Below are positions 7,597 through 17,100 of a DNA stretch of 33,049 nucleotides, piece after piece; position 1 is the stretch's first letter; each line of letters opens with the position of its first letter. The notes under the pieces are model-generated. The model was not told where the DNA came from and did no database searches. It saw nothing but the letters and a program-made list of their open reading frames with translations. Made by a program: the position numbers and the translations under genes. The DNA is from CAINVV01 sp964506325. GTDB taxonomy: Bacteria > Bacteroidota > Bacteroidia > Bacteroidales > Prolixibacteraceae. The DNA is taken from assembly GCA_964506325.1 (NCBI GenBank), contig CAZDLO010000038.1, positions 1-33,049 of the forward strand, written 5' to 3'.

Positions 7597-10500
7597 TTAA
7601 CGAATTCCGCCAAGGTTATTCAATAACCTTCTTACTTCTTGCGCACTCTGAGCGATGCTTGTTGAACCGGTTAGCTGCTGCAGTTTTCTCATGGTTGTCA
7701 GCGGGTCGCATTTGTCAGTTGCAAAATCATCCAGTGCTTGCTGAACTTTCTCCCAGTGCTGCAACGCACCCTGCCTGGATGAGGCGGAAACATTGTTTTT
7801 CAAAGGAGGATTCTTCAGCCGTTCAAAAACCTTTGACTTCAGATCCTTGCTAAGACTTGCTGCCGCCTTTTTCATATTGGCGAAAGCCGGGTCCGGTCCG
7901 GTAAGGGCATTGTTCACTTTGTTGTAAATTGCATTACCTGCCTTTTCAAAATCGCGGGGCGAGACAGGTGGATCCAGAGTGCTGAAGGGACCCTGCACTT
8001 TTTTCTGCAGCCATGATACAGGAAAAGATTCGCTGTGCTGACTGGTTGTAATGGATTGATCAGCCAATTTTGCACTTCTTCCGGTAACTGCCTTGTAACT
8101 TTCATTGTAGATTTTTTGGGCTTCATCCATGAACTGGCCAGTAGATACCGGCTGACCGTTTTTTCTCAGCATCTTTTCATATTGGGCCATTAATCCAAGG
8201 TCACGATCAGCATTTACGCCTGAACTGCATGCATTTCTATACTCCTGGAACCAGCTGCTCTCAACATTGTAGCCCTGGCTTTTTAGTTTGCTCACCATGG
8301 CAGCATCAGTTCTGGGATAAATACTTTTTTGAAGACGATTATCAAAGATCTTCTGAGAGTTTAAGACTTCTTTGAGTTTACTGTAATCTCTGGTTGCACC
8401 TGATTTTATTTCATTTTGCAGGACACTCAACTCGTTTTTCATTATTCTCTTGGCAAGACTGCTGCTGTTGACTGCAGAAACTGATTCGTCCAGTACTTTT
8501 TTGATTTCAACATAGTTTTTACCCCCTGTTGCCTTGCATTTTTCAAAGGCAGTAGCCTTTTCCTTAAATTGATTGACAAGGGCCTTGTTCCATTCCATCT
8601 CTTGCTTGTACTTGTTGGCTTCCAGAAGATTTTTAAAAGTGTTAACCTCTCCCTGGGCTACCTTGGGATTTAGGAATTTGCCCAGGCTCCAGCTCCCTGC
8701 CTTCATCAATCCTGCCATAGTCACCATGGCAGTACCCTGAATGGCCATATTTTTCAAGGCTTCCTTCGGACCTTTTTCAATCCCTGTGGTGGCTCCTTCA
8801 TAGACCATGGAAAGAATAAGTCCGGGTGCCATGCCTGTGAACAGGGTTCCCACAAAAATTGCTTTGTCACAGCCTGATTTAAGCGTCTCAGCATAACCAA
8901 GATGCCTTTCCACCATCTCAAGGTAAGCCTTTGACTTATCCTGCTGTGCTATCAATTTGTTTTGCTCCGCATTTGTTACCCCTTTGGTTGCGGAGTACAA
9001 GGCATCGATGGACTGCTGTGCCCTGGCAAAACCTCCGGGATCAAAAATTCCCTTCACAAGGCTGTTTCCCATGGTTTTCCTTAAGCGTTCAGCCTCCTGG
9101 GGATTGTACTTGTTTAATACATTGAGCATCCTGATATACGACGCCTGCATTTGGTTTGCCCTTTGAAAATCTTCCCTGAGCTTACGGCCTGTTTCTGCGA
9201 GGACAACAGCAGCATGTTCATCCCATGGACCCCTGGTTTTTACAATCTGACCTGTTCTCACCGATTCAATAAGATCCTTGCTGTCATGAATATTTTGTTC
9301 CATGTGCAGCGCCTGAAGCCTAAGCTCTTCTCTGCGGACAACATTTTGTTCTCCTGCCATTTCCTTCCTTATCGAGTTCAGTGTCCTTTGAGTACTCTGT
9401 ATATTGGCTTCATGTTCCCCGATCGCCTCATTCTGTATCTGTGTCAGCGATGGATCCGGTTTGGAAGGTTTAATCAGTGGTTCTTCTGTATAATTTGAAG
9501 TAGCAGCAGTTGTCTGACCTTGCGGATTTTTATTTTCGGGTTTCTTGTAATTCAGAACATCAATCCCTTTTGCTTCCAGCTTTTTCCTTAAATCCATGGC
9601 TTCACGGTACACCGATGTTGCTTCTTTACAAGCTTGATCACTGCCCCCCTTGCAGCTTTCAGTCAGCATCCTGTGCTCCTCCCTCAATTCGAAATACCTG
9701 CCAACCATTGCATCAGTGCCATCGCCCTGGTCTTTTGCGGCCTTATCGGGGACAGGCTTTTTCTCAGGACTGGCATCATCCGGTGTTCCGCAGATTGCCT
9801 GGACAACCATTTCGGCATTCTCCCTTTCATTTGTCAGTTCCCTGGTTACTTCTTCCTGTGTAGGAACCGGTTCGCTTGATTCACTGGCCTTTACTTCTGC
9901 CTCAATGGAGGATTGACTCTGTTCGATCATCATTTTCTGGACTTCCGCCAGCATGGAAGTAATCTGCTTTTCATCCTCATCTTCCATCATTCCAGCCACT
10001 TCACTTTGCACAAGAGCATTATCGTATTCGCGGGCTGCCTGCATCATCAGCTCTCTTTCAATCATGGCCTTGAGCAGATGTTCACTTTGCGACCGTATAC
10101 CATTGTGCGCTTTAGGTGACCCTGTGGCGGAATGAGCGGCATATTGACTCATCATTGACTTTTCCTCCGCCTCATCAAAAGGACCCTGGGATTGTCTCAG
10201 CAATGCCATCAACGCGCTAACATCCCCTCCAGGCCTCCCTCCTTCCAGCGCATCAAGGAAGGCTTTTGGATTCCTGGCCAATCCGGCAGCCCAACCAGCA
10301 TCCGAACCAATTTCAGCTGGTGTTCCGGCTTGCCTGATGTAAGCAGGAAGCTCATCCCCATCAGGCATGGAAGAAGCTTTGTCTGACAGGACCGGATCAA
10401 AATTACCCGACACACCTTGCGCCGTGGCTCCGGCAGAAATATTTTGGGGATCAGATTTAGTACCCAGGGCGGATGCACCGGCATTCTGGGCATTGTATTC

Positions 10501-11169
10501 CGGACTTTTGACCTTTGAAATACCTGAAACATCGTTGTTAACGGCAGAACCGGGATTGGGCTTATTCTCAGCAACACTGATGAAAACATCGTTTGCTTTA
10601 CCCTGGGTACCTTGCAAATCTTCCTGTTTTACAGCAGTAGCCTGACTGTCAGAGGTAGAAATCCTGGAAACAAAATCAATTGCAGCAGCAGGCATTTCGA
10701 TTGATGTAGTAGCGGAACTAATTTCTAACTGGTACATTTTCCCTTTTACGACAGGATTCAGAATAAATTTTTGCTGCCCGGAGGCCCTGGACTTCAATTT
10801 CATCACATGAATTCCAGCCTGACCGGCAAAAGAATAGGGAGCGGATGGTTTCCGTTGTTCAATGATCCACTGGGCTTTCTGAAAATCCTGAATAACAGGT
10901 AAAATTTGTTTGTTAAACTCCTGGGGATTGGCACATGGAACTGAATTTTTTTTCAAAACCAATTCCAGTCCGGCTTCACCATTGATGAAAACGAAATAAT
11001 CGGTGGTGCTTTTTGCACCATCATAGATCCATGATTGGGAAAATTGTATGGAAAATTCGCCAAAAATCTGACCCTGAGCAAAACCGGACAATGAAACTGT
11101 ACAAAAAATACTTACAAAAATGAATTGCGGTAATTTTTTCAGTATCTTTTTTACAACTTTTATGTTCAT
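7597..11169 (-). CDS. Large exported helical protein with hydrophobic hairpin, unknown function
   Basis: This is the first gene of the operon, encoding 1190 aa. A signal peptide (residues 1-31, ending SLSGFA before QG) precedes a beta-rich N-terminal domain (33-175) and a low-complexity linker rich in A, G, S and N (about 195-275). Long charged helices or coiled coils follow (about 280-760, with dense E/K/Q heptads). Two closely spaced hydrophobic segments lie at about 773-830 (FVGTLFTGMAPGLILSMVYE and NMAIQGTAMVTMAGLMKAG). A second helical region runs to the C-terminus and contains SSGVNADRDLGLMAQYEKML near 986. The hairpin is short of charge and rich in G/A, like membrane-inserting hairpins of large secreted proteins, but I see no toxin or peptidase motif. 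There is no T9SS domain. It could be the substrate or scaffold of the downstream envelope genes. Family not recognised. Confidence 0.82.
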   Translation of the reverse strand: MNIKVVKKILKKLPQFIFVSIFCTVSLSGFAQGQIFGEFSIQFSQSWIYDGAKSTTDYFVFINGEAGLELVLKKNSVPCANPQEFNKQILPVIQDFQKAQWIIEQRKPSAPYSFAGQAGIHVMKLKSRASGQQKFILNPVVKGKMYQLEISSATTSIEMPAAAIDFVSRISTSDSQATAVKQEDLQGTQGKANDVFISVAENKPNPGSAVNNDVSGISKVKSPEYNAQNAGASALGTKSDPQNISAGATAQGVSGNFDPVLSDKASSMPDGDELPAYIRQAGTPAEIGSDAGWAAGLARNPKAFLDALEGGRPGGDVSALMALLRQSQGPFDEAEEKSMMSQYAAHSATGSPKAHNGIRSQSEHLLKAMIERELMMQAAREYDNALVQSEVAGMMEDEDEKQITSMLAEVQKMMIEQSQSSIEAEVKASESSEPVPTQEEVTRELTNERENAEMVVQAICGTPDDASPEKKPVPDKAAKDQGDGTDAMVGRYFELREEHRMLTESCKGGSDQACKEATSVYREAMDLRKKLEAKGIDVLNYKKPENKNPQGQTTAATSNYTEEPLIKPSKPDPSLTQIQNEAIGEHEANIQSTQRTLNSIRKEMAGEQNVVRREELRLQALHMEQNIHDSKDLIESVRTGQIVKTRGPWDEHAAVVLAETGRKLREDFQRANQMQASYIRMLNVLNKYNPQEAERLRKTMGNSLVKGIFDPGGFARAQQSIDALYSATKGVTNAEQNKLIAQQDKSKAYLEMVERHLGYAETLKSGCDKAIFVGTLFTGMAPGLILSMVYEGATTGIEKGPKEALKNMAIQGTAMVTMAGLMKAGSWSLGKFLNPKVAQGEVNTFKNLLEANKYKQEMEWNKALVNQFKEKATAFEKCKATGGKNYVEIKKVLDESVSAVNSSSLAKRIMKNELSVLQNEIKSGATRDYSKLKEVLNSQKIFDNRLQKSIYPRTDAAMVSKLKSQGYNVESSWFQEYRNACSSGVNADRDLGLMAQYEKMLRKNGQPVSTGQFMDEAQKIYNESYKAVTGRSAKLADQSITTSQHSESFPVSWLQKKVQGPFSTLDPPVSPRDFEKAGNAIYNKVNNALTGPDPAFANMKKAAASLSKDLKSKVFERLKNPPLKNNVSASSRQGALQHWEKVQQALDDFATDKCDPLTTMRKLQQLTGSTSIAQSAQEVRRLLNNLGGIR

Positions 11170-12165
11170 ATCGCAGTGTAAATGAATATTAATACCATAA
11201 TTGAATTATTGTTAATTACCATACAGTAAGTCATTTAGGCTTATCGGTAATTTTCGGAATAATATCACTGCTCTTGGTTGGTCTTATAAGCTGGGGTACA
11301 TCCTTACGAGGTTTGATAATAAGAAAAATGTATGAATTATGAAAGCTTTCTCCTTCATTTTCAGTGCAAATTGAATGATTTATATTTAATCCAAATTGTG
11401 ACGCAAAAATTCAACAACCGATTTGCCAATTAAACATTTTCAGCAACAACATGCGATCTGAAATAGCTTTGATTCAAAAATTTGTTGATATTGTTTACAA
11501 TTGAAAATTTTCGGAGCAGAAATCATTACTTACCAAAGACAAAAACATGTAATATATTGTTAACAGTAATATATTTTTTATCCCCCGAAGTAGTTTGGAA
11601 TTTTCAACGACTGATAACTGATGTTTATAGATCCAACTTTCAACTAACACCAAAATTTCAAAACACGCCCGAAATTATAAAGGAGAATAGGTCGGCCTGA
11701 AAGTTGATCATGCTCACTTCCCCTCTTTTAAGAATGAGTTTCAATGTTTCTTAAGCGTCGCATGTATGAAAAACCAATGACCCATTGTACTGTAAACACA
11801 TGAAATTGGGATTTTCTGACGATATTTAGCCGGGTGCCTGTTTTTATCAGAATTACCTGATGATAACCTGAATACTGCCACCCTCGTAACAAATCAGACA
11901 AATCCTTGCTAAAGGACATCTTTACCATCGATAAATGCTTTTTTACAAAAAAATGACGAATATCATTAAAAAAATATCCTGGGTAAACATTTTTTTATTT
12001 ATGTTTAAAGCCTCTCAGGGCAAATTTGCTTGGGCCCTACTAAACCGCCATTTGTAATTTGTTATTATGGTTAAAGTTTACAATAATTTATGTTCATCTG
12101 TCAAGTTTTATACGATCAGAATACTTACAATTTTTGCAGGCAGAGCTTGTTATACCAGTGACTGC
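11170..12165. other. About 1-kb gene-poor divergent region
   Basis: This is the divergent interval between the envelope operon and the deacetylase gene, strongly AT-rich. Promoters for both directions must lie here, but I found no exact TAnnTTTG box with a -33 partner at a convincing distance from either start. A weak TACATTTT lies near 11323 on the minus strand, and a one-base-short TAATTTG near 12054 on the plus strand. Two short open frames (72 and 66 codons) have no signal peptide, recognisable motif or neighbour support and look spurious. No tRNA, repeat array or terminator hairpin is evident. Confidence 0.5.
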
Positions 12166-15100
12166 ATGGGAAGAATTACAGGTAAAATATCTGACAATCA
12201 TAAAATTTCCCGCTTATTGCTGATTTTGCTTTTATGCTTTCCCGGGACTCATTTGATGGCCCAGCCTTTACCTGACCAGCCAGGCAGAACGATTGCCATT
12301 CTGGATGTTACCGTGAGGAACTCGGAAATCTCAAAGAATGTGTACTCCCTGGAACATATTTGCAAAACGATCGGTGTACCTTATCATACAACAACGGAAG
12401 TGCCTGACGCTGTCCGCTACCCGCTACTGATCATTTCCTCGGATGTATATTTAACATTCACTTATTCGGAACAATTGGCTTTGCGGAACTATGTGAACAA
12501 CGGCGGCATCCTGATAGCCCCCTTCGTGAAAGACCCGGCATTCTTTATCCTGTTCGGGATCACGGAGTATAAAATGGCCACCACAAACTTTACCCTGACC
12601 TGGACCGACACCGCCTCCCCTGAATTACGCTGGATTGATGATCCTCTTGAAATTACTATGTCGCTGAGTGAACCATGGCATCCAAGGGTTAATAATACCT
12701 GTTCCTATACAACATCCTCAGCTGTGCCAATGGCAACCTACATGCAGTATGGAACCACAGGAATAGCGAGGAATGCTTATGGAAAAGGTTTCGCTTACTG
12801 CCTTGGATTTTCCTTCCAGGATCTGATTTTTATGCCTCAGATCGATAAGGACATCGATGCAGAAAGGCAATACGGAAGTGGATTTGAGCCGACTTCGGAT
12901 GTACTCATGTTATTTATCAAAGGTGTTTATGCCAGGTTTGTTGAATATGCAACCTGGAAACACACACTGCCTTACAACAGTTTACCGGTGTTTGTCCTTT
13001 CACATGACATTGACCTGGCGACCTCCATGGTCGTTCTGAATGATTATTCCACCTGGGAAAAATGCAACAACATCAGGTCTACATTTTTTATCAATACAAA
13101 ATACAACAGCGATTACCAGAACCCGGCCTTTTATGACCAGTATATTCCGCAAATGAAGTTCCTGGTAAAACAAGGCTTTGATATTGGAAGCCATTCGGTG
13201 GGTCATCTCAGGGATTTTCAAAACCTCCCATTTGGCCAGTTGGGCAATACAAAAGAGAGCTACAGGCCTTACGATGGTGTAAGCTCTTCCGTAGGGGCTA
13301 CTGTTTTGGGTGAATTGGAGGTATCGAAGAACCTCCTTGAACAGGATCTCGGTATAACAGTCCGTTCATTCCGGCCCGGCCTGCTCTACGACCCGTTTGA
13401 AATAGGCAAGGCACTTGACACAACGGGATACACCCAAAGTTCACTTCATTCTGCCAATGATGTGATGACGAATTTTCCTTATCGCATGGCCAGGAAAAGG
13501 GCGGTTGATACCGAGTTCACAAAGGTTCTTGAAATGCCGATATCCTTCTTTACTGACCCTAAGGTCTCGCAGAAAACAGATAGTATCATCAACAAGCTAA
13601 CACTCGTTGTAGGGCAGGTAAATGCAAATTATGCCCCGTTTATTGTCCTGCTGCACTCGACCAACCTCTACAAATTATCTGTTCAAAAAGAACTGATCAA
13701 AAGTTTATCTCCCAGGACCCTGTTTATGAATATCAATGAACTGGCAACCTTCTGGCTGAGCAGGGAGGCTTTTGAGTTCAACCAGGTTGTTAAAAACGAC
13801 TCAGCAACAATTACTGTTCCCGACACATTTTTACCGGTAAACGAGCAATTGAGCCTGGTGATCCGCGATGGCCGAAATTTGAAATCACTGGTGATTCAAA
13901 ATCAGAATGGACAGCCTGTCCCTTATCTGAAAGATAATTTTGAGCAAAATGACCTGATCATTTATTTCAAGGAAAAAAGAAATGACATCAACCAGTTCCC
14001 CGTGCCGACCATCGGCGGACCGGCTTCTGTTTGCCTGGGAAGCGGTGCGGTTCAGTATACCACTGAGCCAGACATGCTGAACTATGTATGGACAATACCT
14101 CAGGGAGGGACCATTCTCTCGGGCGCAGGCAACGACACCATCTCTGTCCTTTGGAATACCAGCGGAGCCCAGACTGTCAGTGTCACCTACACCAGTGAAT
14201 TCGGGTGCACTGCCACCAGTGCCACTGTAAAAAATATTCTTGTCAATCCCCAGCCACTTGCCCCGAAACTTGATGGGCCGTCGTCGGTTTGTGAAAGAGA
14301 AGCATTGGTCACCTATTCAACAGAGGCAAATATGACCGGGTACCTGTGGAATGTATCAGCGGAGGGAAGTATAACCTCCGGCAATGGAACCCACAGCATC
14401 CAGGTAACCTGGAACACTCCCGGAACCGGGAAGATTGACATTAACTACACCAACGCTGACGGTTGCAGCTCAAACGCTCCAACCGGCCAGGATGTTACTG
14501 TGAAACCATTGCCCGGTAACGCAGGAACCATTACCGGCAATACCACAGTATGCGAAGATTCTCGTTCCCAGGTCTACAGCATAACACCAATTGCCAACGT
14601 AACGGAATATACCTGGACACTGCCTCCGGGGGCAACCATCGTTTCAGGAGCCGGCAGTTCAAGTATCACAGTTAATTTTAACCCTGGTTCTTCCTCCGGA
14701 ATGGCATCAGTCTTTGGTACCAACTCTTGTGGTGTCAGCAATACTTCCCAACTGGCAATTACGGTAAAGCCATTGGCCAAAGCTGCAGGAACCATTGCCG
14801 GCCCATTGTCTGTCTGCCATGGTTCAACCGGAATAACCTTCTCTGTATCACCGGTTGCCAATGCGACCAGGTATACCTGGAATATCCCCGGAGGAGCTAC
14901 AATTGTCTCCGGAGCCGAAACCAACACCATTGTTGTGGATTTTAACATGAGCGCCCTCTCTGGCCCAATAACAGTTTTCGGATCCAACAGTTGCGGAAAT
15001 GGACCGGTATCTCCGGATTTCAGCCTGATGGTCTACCCTATTCCTCCCACTCCGCAGGTAACTGTTTCCGGAATTACAATGATCAGTTCCGGCTTGCAGG

Positions 15101-15525
15101 GAAACCAATGGTACTTCTCAACCTCAGAAAATGGTATCGGATCTATGGTCGATGGTGGAACAAACCAAATTTGTACACCAGCACAAACAGGTTGGTACTG
15201 GACCCAGGTAACACTGAACGGATGTTCATCAAACCTTTCCAACAGGGTGTTCCGACTGAAACCCGGAGAAGCAAACCGTTACAACCTCTATCCGGTACCA
15301 AACAAAGGGGAGTTTACAATGGCTATTACGACAGCGGATGAAAAGGAATTTTCCATTTTTGTATACAACCAGGCCGGACAGAAAAAATATGAGAAGAACG
15401 GGCTTCACATCAATGGTGAATTCCGGGAGTACATCAACCTCTCATCCCCTGCTTCCGGGATTTATACCGTTGTTATTAAGAGCAAGGATGGCAATGTTGT
15501 GAAAAAAATCATTGTCAACAGGTAA
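12166..15525 (+). CDS. Secreted NodB-like polysaccharide deacetylase with PKD-like repeats and T9SS sorting domain
   Basis: The frame is open from an ATG at 12067, but the ATG at 12166 gives a normal signal peptide (core RLLLILLLCFPGTHLMA before QP), so I chose it (1119 aa). A beta/alpha domain holds NodB carbohydrate-esterase signatures: SHDID (H280, D281, D283), DIGSHSVGH (metal ligands H343 and H347), SFRPG (R403, P404) and LLHSTN (H497). These enzymes remove N- or O-acetyl groups from polysaccharides. From about 612, four PKD/Ig-like repeats of ~87 residues each start with a 'G..sVC' strand (about 612, 698, 783, 871). A shorter Ig-like segment follows, and a type A Por/T9SS C-terminal domain (about 1038-1119) starts LYPVPNKGEF and ends KKIIVNR. 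The protein should be secreted across the outer membrane and held at the surface. The substrate is unknown. It converges on the lyase gene with only 28 bp between stops. Confidence 0.88.
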   Translation: MGRITGKISDNHKISRLLLILLLCFPGTHLMAQPLPDQPGRTIAILDVTVRNSEISKNVYSLEHICKTIGVPYHTTTEVPDAVRYPLLIISSDVYLTFTYSEQLALRNYVNNGGILIAPFVKDPAFFILFGITEYKMATTNFTLTWTDTASPELRWIDDPLEITMSLSEPWHPRVNNTCSYTTSSAVPMATYMQYGTTGIARNAYGKGFAYCLGFSFQDLIFMPQIDKDIDAERQYGSGFEPTSDVLMLFIKGVYARFVEYATWKHTLPYNSLPVFVLSHDIDLATSMVVLNDYSTWEKCNNIRSTFFINTKYNSDYQNPAFYDQYIPQMKFLVKQGFDIGSHSVGHLRDFQNLPFGQLGNTKESYRPYDGVSSSVGATVLGELEVSKNLLEQDLGITVRSFRPGLLYDPFEIGKALDTTGYTQSSLHSANDVMTNFPYRMARKRAVDTEFTKVLEMPISFFTDPKVSQKTDSIINKLTLVVGQVNANYAPFIVLLHSTNLYKLSVQKELIKSLSPRTLFMNINELATFWLSREAFEFNQVVKNDSATITVPDTFLPVNEQLSLVIRDGRNLKSLVIQNQNGQPVPYLKDNFEQNDLIIYFKEKRNDINQFPVPTIGGPASVCLGSGAVQYTTEPDMLNYVWTIPQGGTILSGAGNDTISVLWNTSGAQTVSVTYTSEFGCTATSATVKNILVNPQPLAPKLDGPSSVCEREALVTYSTEANMTGYLWNVSAEGSITSGNGTHSIQVTWNTPGTGKIDINYTNADGCSSNAPTGQDVTVKPLPGNAGTITGNTTVCEDSRSQVYSITPIANVTEYTWTLPPGATIVSGAGSSSITVNFNPGSSSGMASVFGTNSCGVSNTSQLAITVKPLAKAAGTIAGPLSVCHGSTGITFSVSPVANATRYTWNIPGGATIVSGAETNTIVVDFNMSALSGPITVFGSNSCGNGPVSPDFSLMVYPIPPTPQVTVSGITMISSGLQGNQWYFSTSENGIGSMVDGGTNQICTPAQTGWYWTQVTLNGCSSNLSNRVFRLKPGEANRYNLYPVPNKGEFTMAITTADEKEFSIFVYNQAGQKKYEKNGLHINGEFREYINLSSPASGIYTVVIKSKDGNVVKKIIVNR

Positions 15526-15553
15526 AATCCAGGACTAAAATATTGAAATTCTA

Positions 15554-16639
15554 CTATTTAGCAGGTTCAATACCCAGGCGGTCACACCATCCCAGGAACA
15601 CCTGGTAAGTATCATCCAGGGCCAACTGCTGTTTGGAGGTCAACGGTTTGTTCGATTTCCTTGTGATTAATTCGATAGGCAATCCCCTTTTACGGAGAAA
15701 ATATTTCGAACTCAGGGGGTAATTTTTCCCGATTACAAGTTCTGTTTTTGTTAATTGATCCTGCATATACCTGACATCTGCCTGCTTTTCCGGATTAGTG
15801 GCATTGTTGCACATCCAGACTAAAATTTCCGGGTAAAAATTGCCCGAGATAGCAGACATCCCTTTTGCTCCGGCCTGAAGGGAATTCATGGTGTTGGCGG
15901 TGCAGGCATCGTAAAATTCGAGATTGGAATTCTTTGCGAGGTCAATTTTGGCCTTCACCTTCCCGAAATTTATGGTTGTGTCCTTATGGTAAACCAACCT
16001 GTCGGTTTTAAGCAAATAGTCGAAAACGTACGGTGTAAGGATTCTTTTGTAGGGGGCAGGACATTCATAGGTTCCCAGGGGAATCTTACCCGTGAGGGCA
16101 AAGAATTTTTCACAGTTGCGGATCAGAACGTCATCACTCTGCCTTTTCCCGGCAAAATGGCTGGTGATCATGATCACCGCATTGATGCCCGTCTGGTAAA
16201 TCTTTTTTGTGAATTCAGCTTTCTCTTCAATGGTTCTGCCAAAAGAACCGGTAGCAACGACTGGCATCCTTCCGTTAACGTGTTTCATAACATGACTGGT
16301 TATTGCCAATCTCTCTTCCGGAGTAAGAAAATACATTTCACTACTCTGACAATTGGCAAAAAAACCTTTTACACCTGCAGCCATGTAGAAATCTGTAAGT
16401 CTTGAAAGACAGTCATAATCTATCTGCCCACTCTTCAGATAGGGAGTAATCATTACAGGAACAAATTTTTTGTCGCTGTGAAAAGGTTTTCCTGTAGTTG
16501 TGTCTGTCACTGAGCCAATTCGGCCTCCCATTCCTGCAACGACAGTTTCACCCATGACTCCAGTCATGGCAAAACCCAAAGTTCCAACTGCAATTTTTTC
16601 CAAAAACATACGTCTCGATGAATTGAACTCTTCCGTCAT
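15554..16639 (-). CDS. Tat-exported dihydrodipicolinate synthase family lyase/aldolase
   Basis: The DapA/N-acetylneuraminate lyase family forms a Schiff base between a lysine and a 2-keto acid to make or break C-C bonds or to dehydrate keto-deoxy sugar acids. The 361-aa product has a family-length barrel (about 57-350) with the expected tyrosine in GTYECPAPYKR (Y191) and Schiff-base lysine in LVYHKDTT (K219). The N-terminus carries a twin-arginine signal (SSRRMFLEKIAVGTLGFAMT, residues 7-26), so the folded enzyme would be exported, which is unusual for this cytosolic family. The GXXGE substrate motif is replaced by ANCQSSEMYFL. It sits next to two GH28 genes, so a role on uronate- or deoxy-sugar-derived keto acids is plausible, but the substrate is not known. 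It is transcribed away from the GH28 genes. Confidence 0.88.
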   Translation of the reverse strand: MTEEFNSSRRMFLEKIAVGTLGFAMTGVMGETVVAGMGGRIGSVTDTTTGKPFHSDKKFVPVMITPYLKSGQIDYDCLSRLTDFYMAAGVKGFFANCQSSEMYFLTPEERLAITSHVMKHVNGRMPVVATGSFGRTIEEKAEFTKKIYQTGINAVIMITSHFAGKRQSDDVLIRNCEKFFALTGKIPLGTYECPAPYKRILTPYVFDYLLKTDRLVYHKDTTINFGKVKAKIDLAKNSNLEFYDACTANTMNSLQAGAKGMSAISGNFYPEILVWMCNNATNPEKQADVRYMQDQLTKTELVIGKNYPLSSKYFLRKRGLPIELITRKSNKPLTSKQQLALDDTYQVFLGWCDRLGIEPAK

Positions 16640-17052
16640 AAGCTTTGTAAATTTAAGCTATAGGCATATTAACCCTGCAAGGAAGGTAATCTGGCCAATA
16701 GTTATTTATTAGTTGATTTGCTGTTAATTGTTTGGCTGGACTAAAACTAAGGATTATTTATCAGAAAACACTATTCAGGAACTATAATCATGACTGTTTT
16801 CAGAGATAGGAACATTTTTGACGGAAATAATACATTGCCTCTGTGAGACATTAAATATTATTGCCTTATGACCTAATGTGCTAAAAAATATAAAGTTAAA
16901 ATATTCAGCCCCTGTCTGGGGAAAAGTTGAATAAGTTGAACTTCTTTTTTGCAGCATCACAACGTCTCCTTCATAAGTCATATTTTATCAACATTTTAAG
17001 CAACTATTTTCTGCCTTTTCCTGACAAAAGCCGGTCTTAAAAAAATATTCCT

Positions 17053-17060
17053 TAATTTTG
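17053..17060 (+). promoter_or_regulatory. Candidate -7 box for the GH28 genes
   Basis: TAATTTTG matches TAnnTTTG exactly, 139 bp upstream of the first GH28 start. No good -33 TTG is found at 19-23 bp. The implied 5' leader is about 130 nt and contains the stem-loop at 17076-17100. Confidence 0.35.
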
Positions 17061-17075
17061 AAATGGTATGGTGGA

Positions 17076-17100
17076 ATTTCTGCCATATTTCGGCAGGAAT
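17076..17100 (+). promoter_or_regulatory. Leader stem-loop upstream of GH28 genes
   Basis: ATTTCTGCC and GGCAGGAAT pair over 9 bp (one G-T wobble) around a 7-nt loop (atatttc). There is no T-run after it, so it is not a standard terminator. It may be an operator or an mRNA-stabilising hairpin. Confidence 0.4.

Noticed and set aside
11482..11700. 72-codon plus-strand open frame in the divergent region
   Set aside because: It has no recognisable domain or signal, sits in AT-rich non-coding-like sequence and has no neighbour on its strand in operon distance.
11728..11928. 66-codon minus-strand open frame upstream of the envelope operon
   Set aside because: The composition is mixed and no motif is seen. 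It could be a decayed gene, but nothing supports this.
12067..12165. Upstream start for the deacetylase gene
   Set aside because: The added 33 residues contain cysteines and a second weak hydrophobic stretch and place the signal peptide too far inside; the ATG at 12166 fits better.
14574..15242. Several long antisense open frames across the PKD repeats
   Set aside because: They mirror the repetitive coding sequence of the plus-strand gene and have no features of their own.
16775..16981. 68-codon minus-strand frame between the lyase and GH28 genes
   Set aside because: It has no motif and is located in a promoter region with ordinary AT-rich non-coding character.
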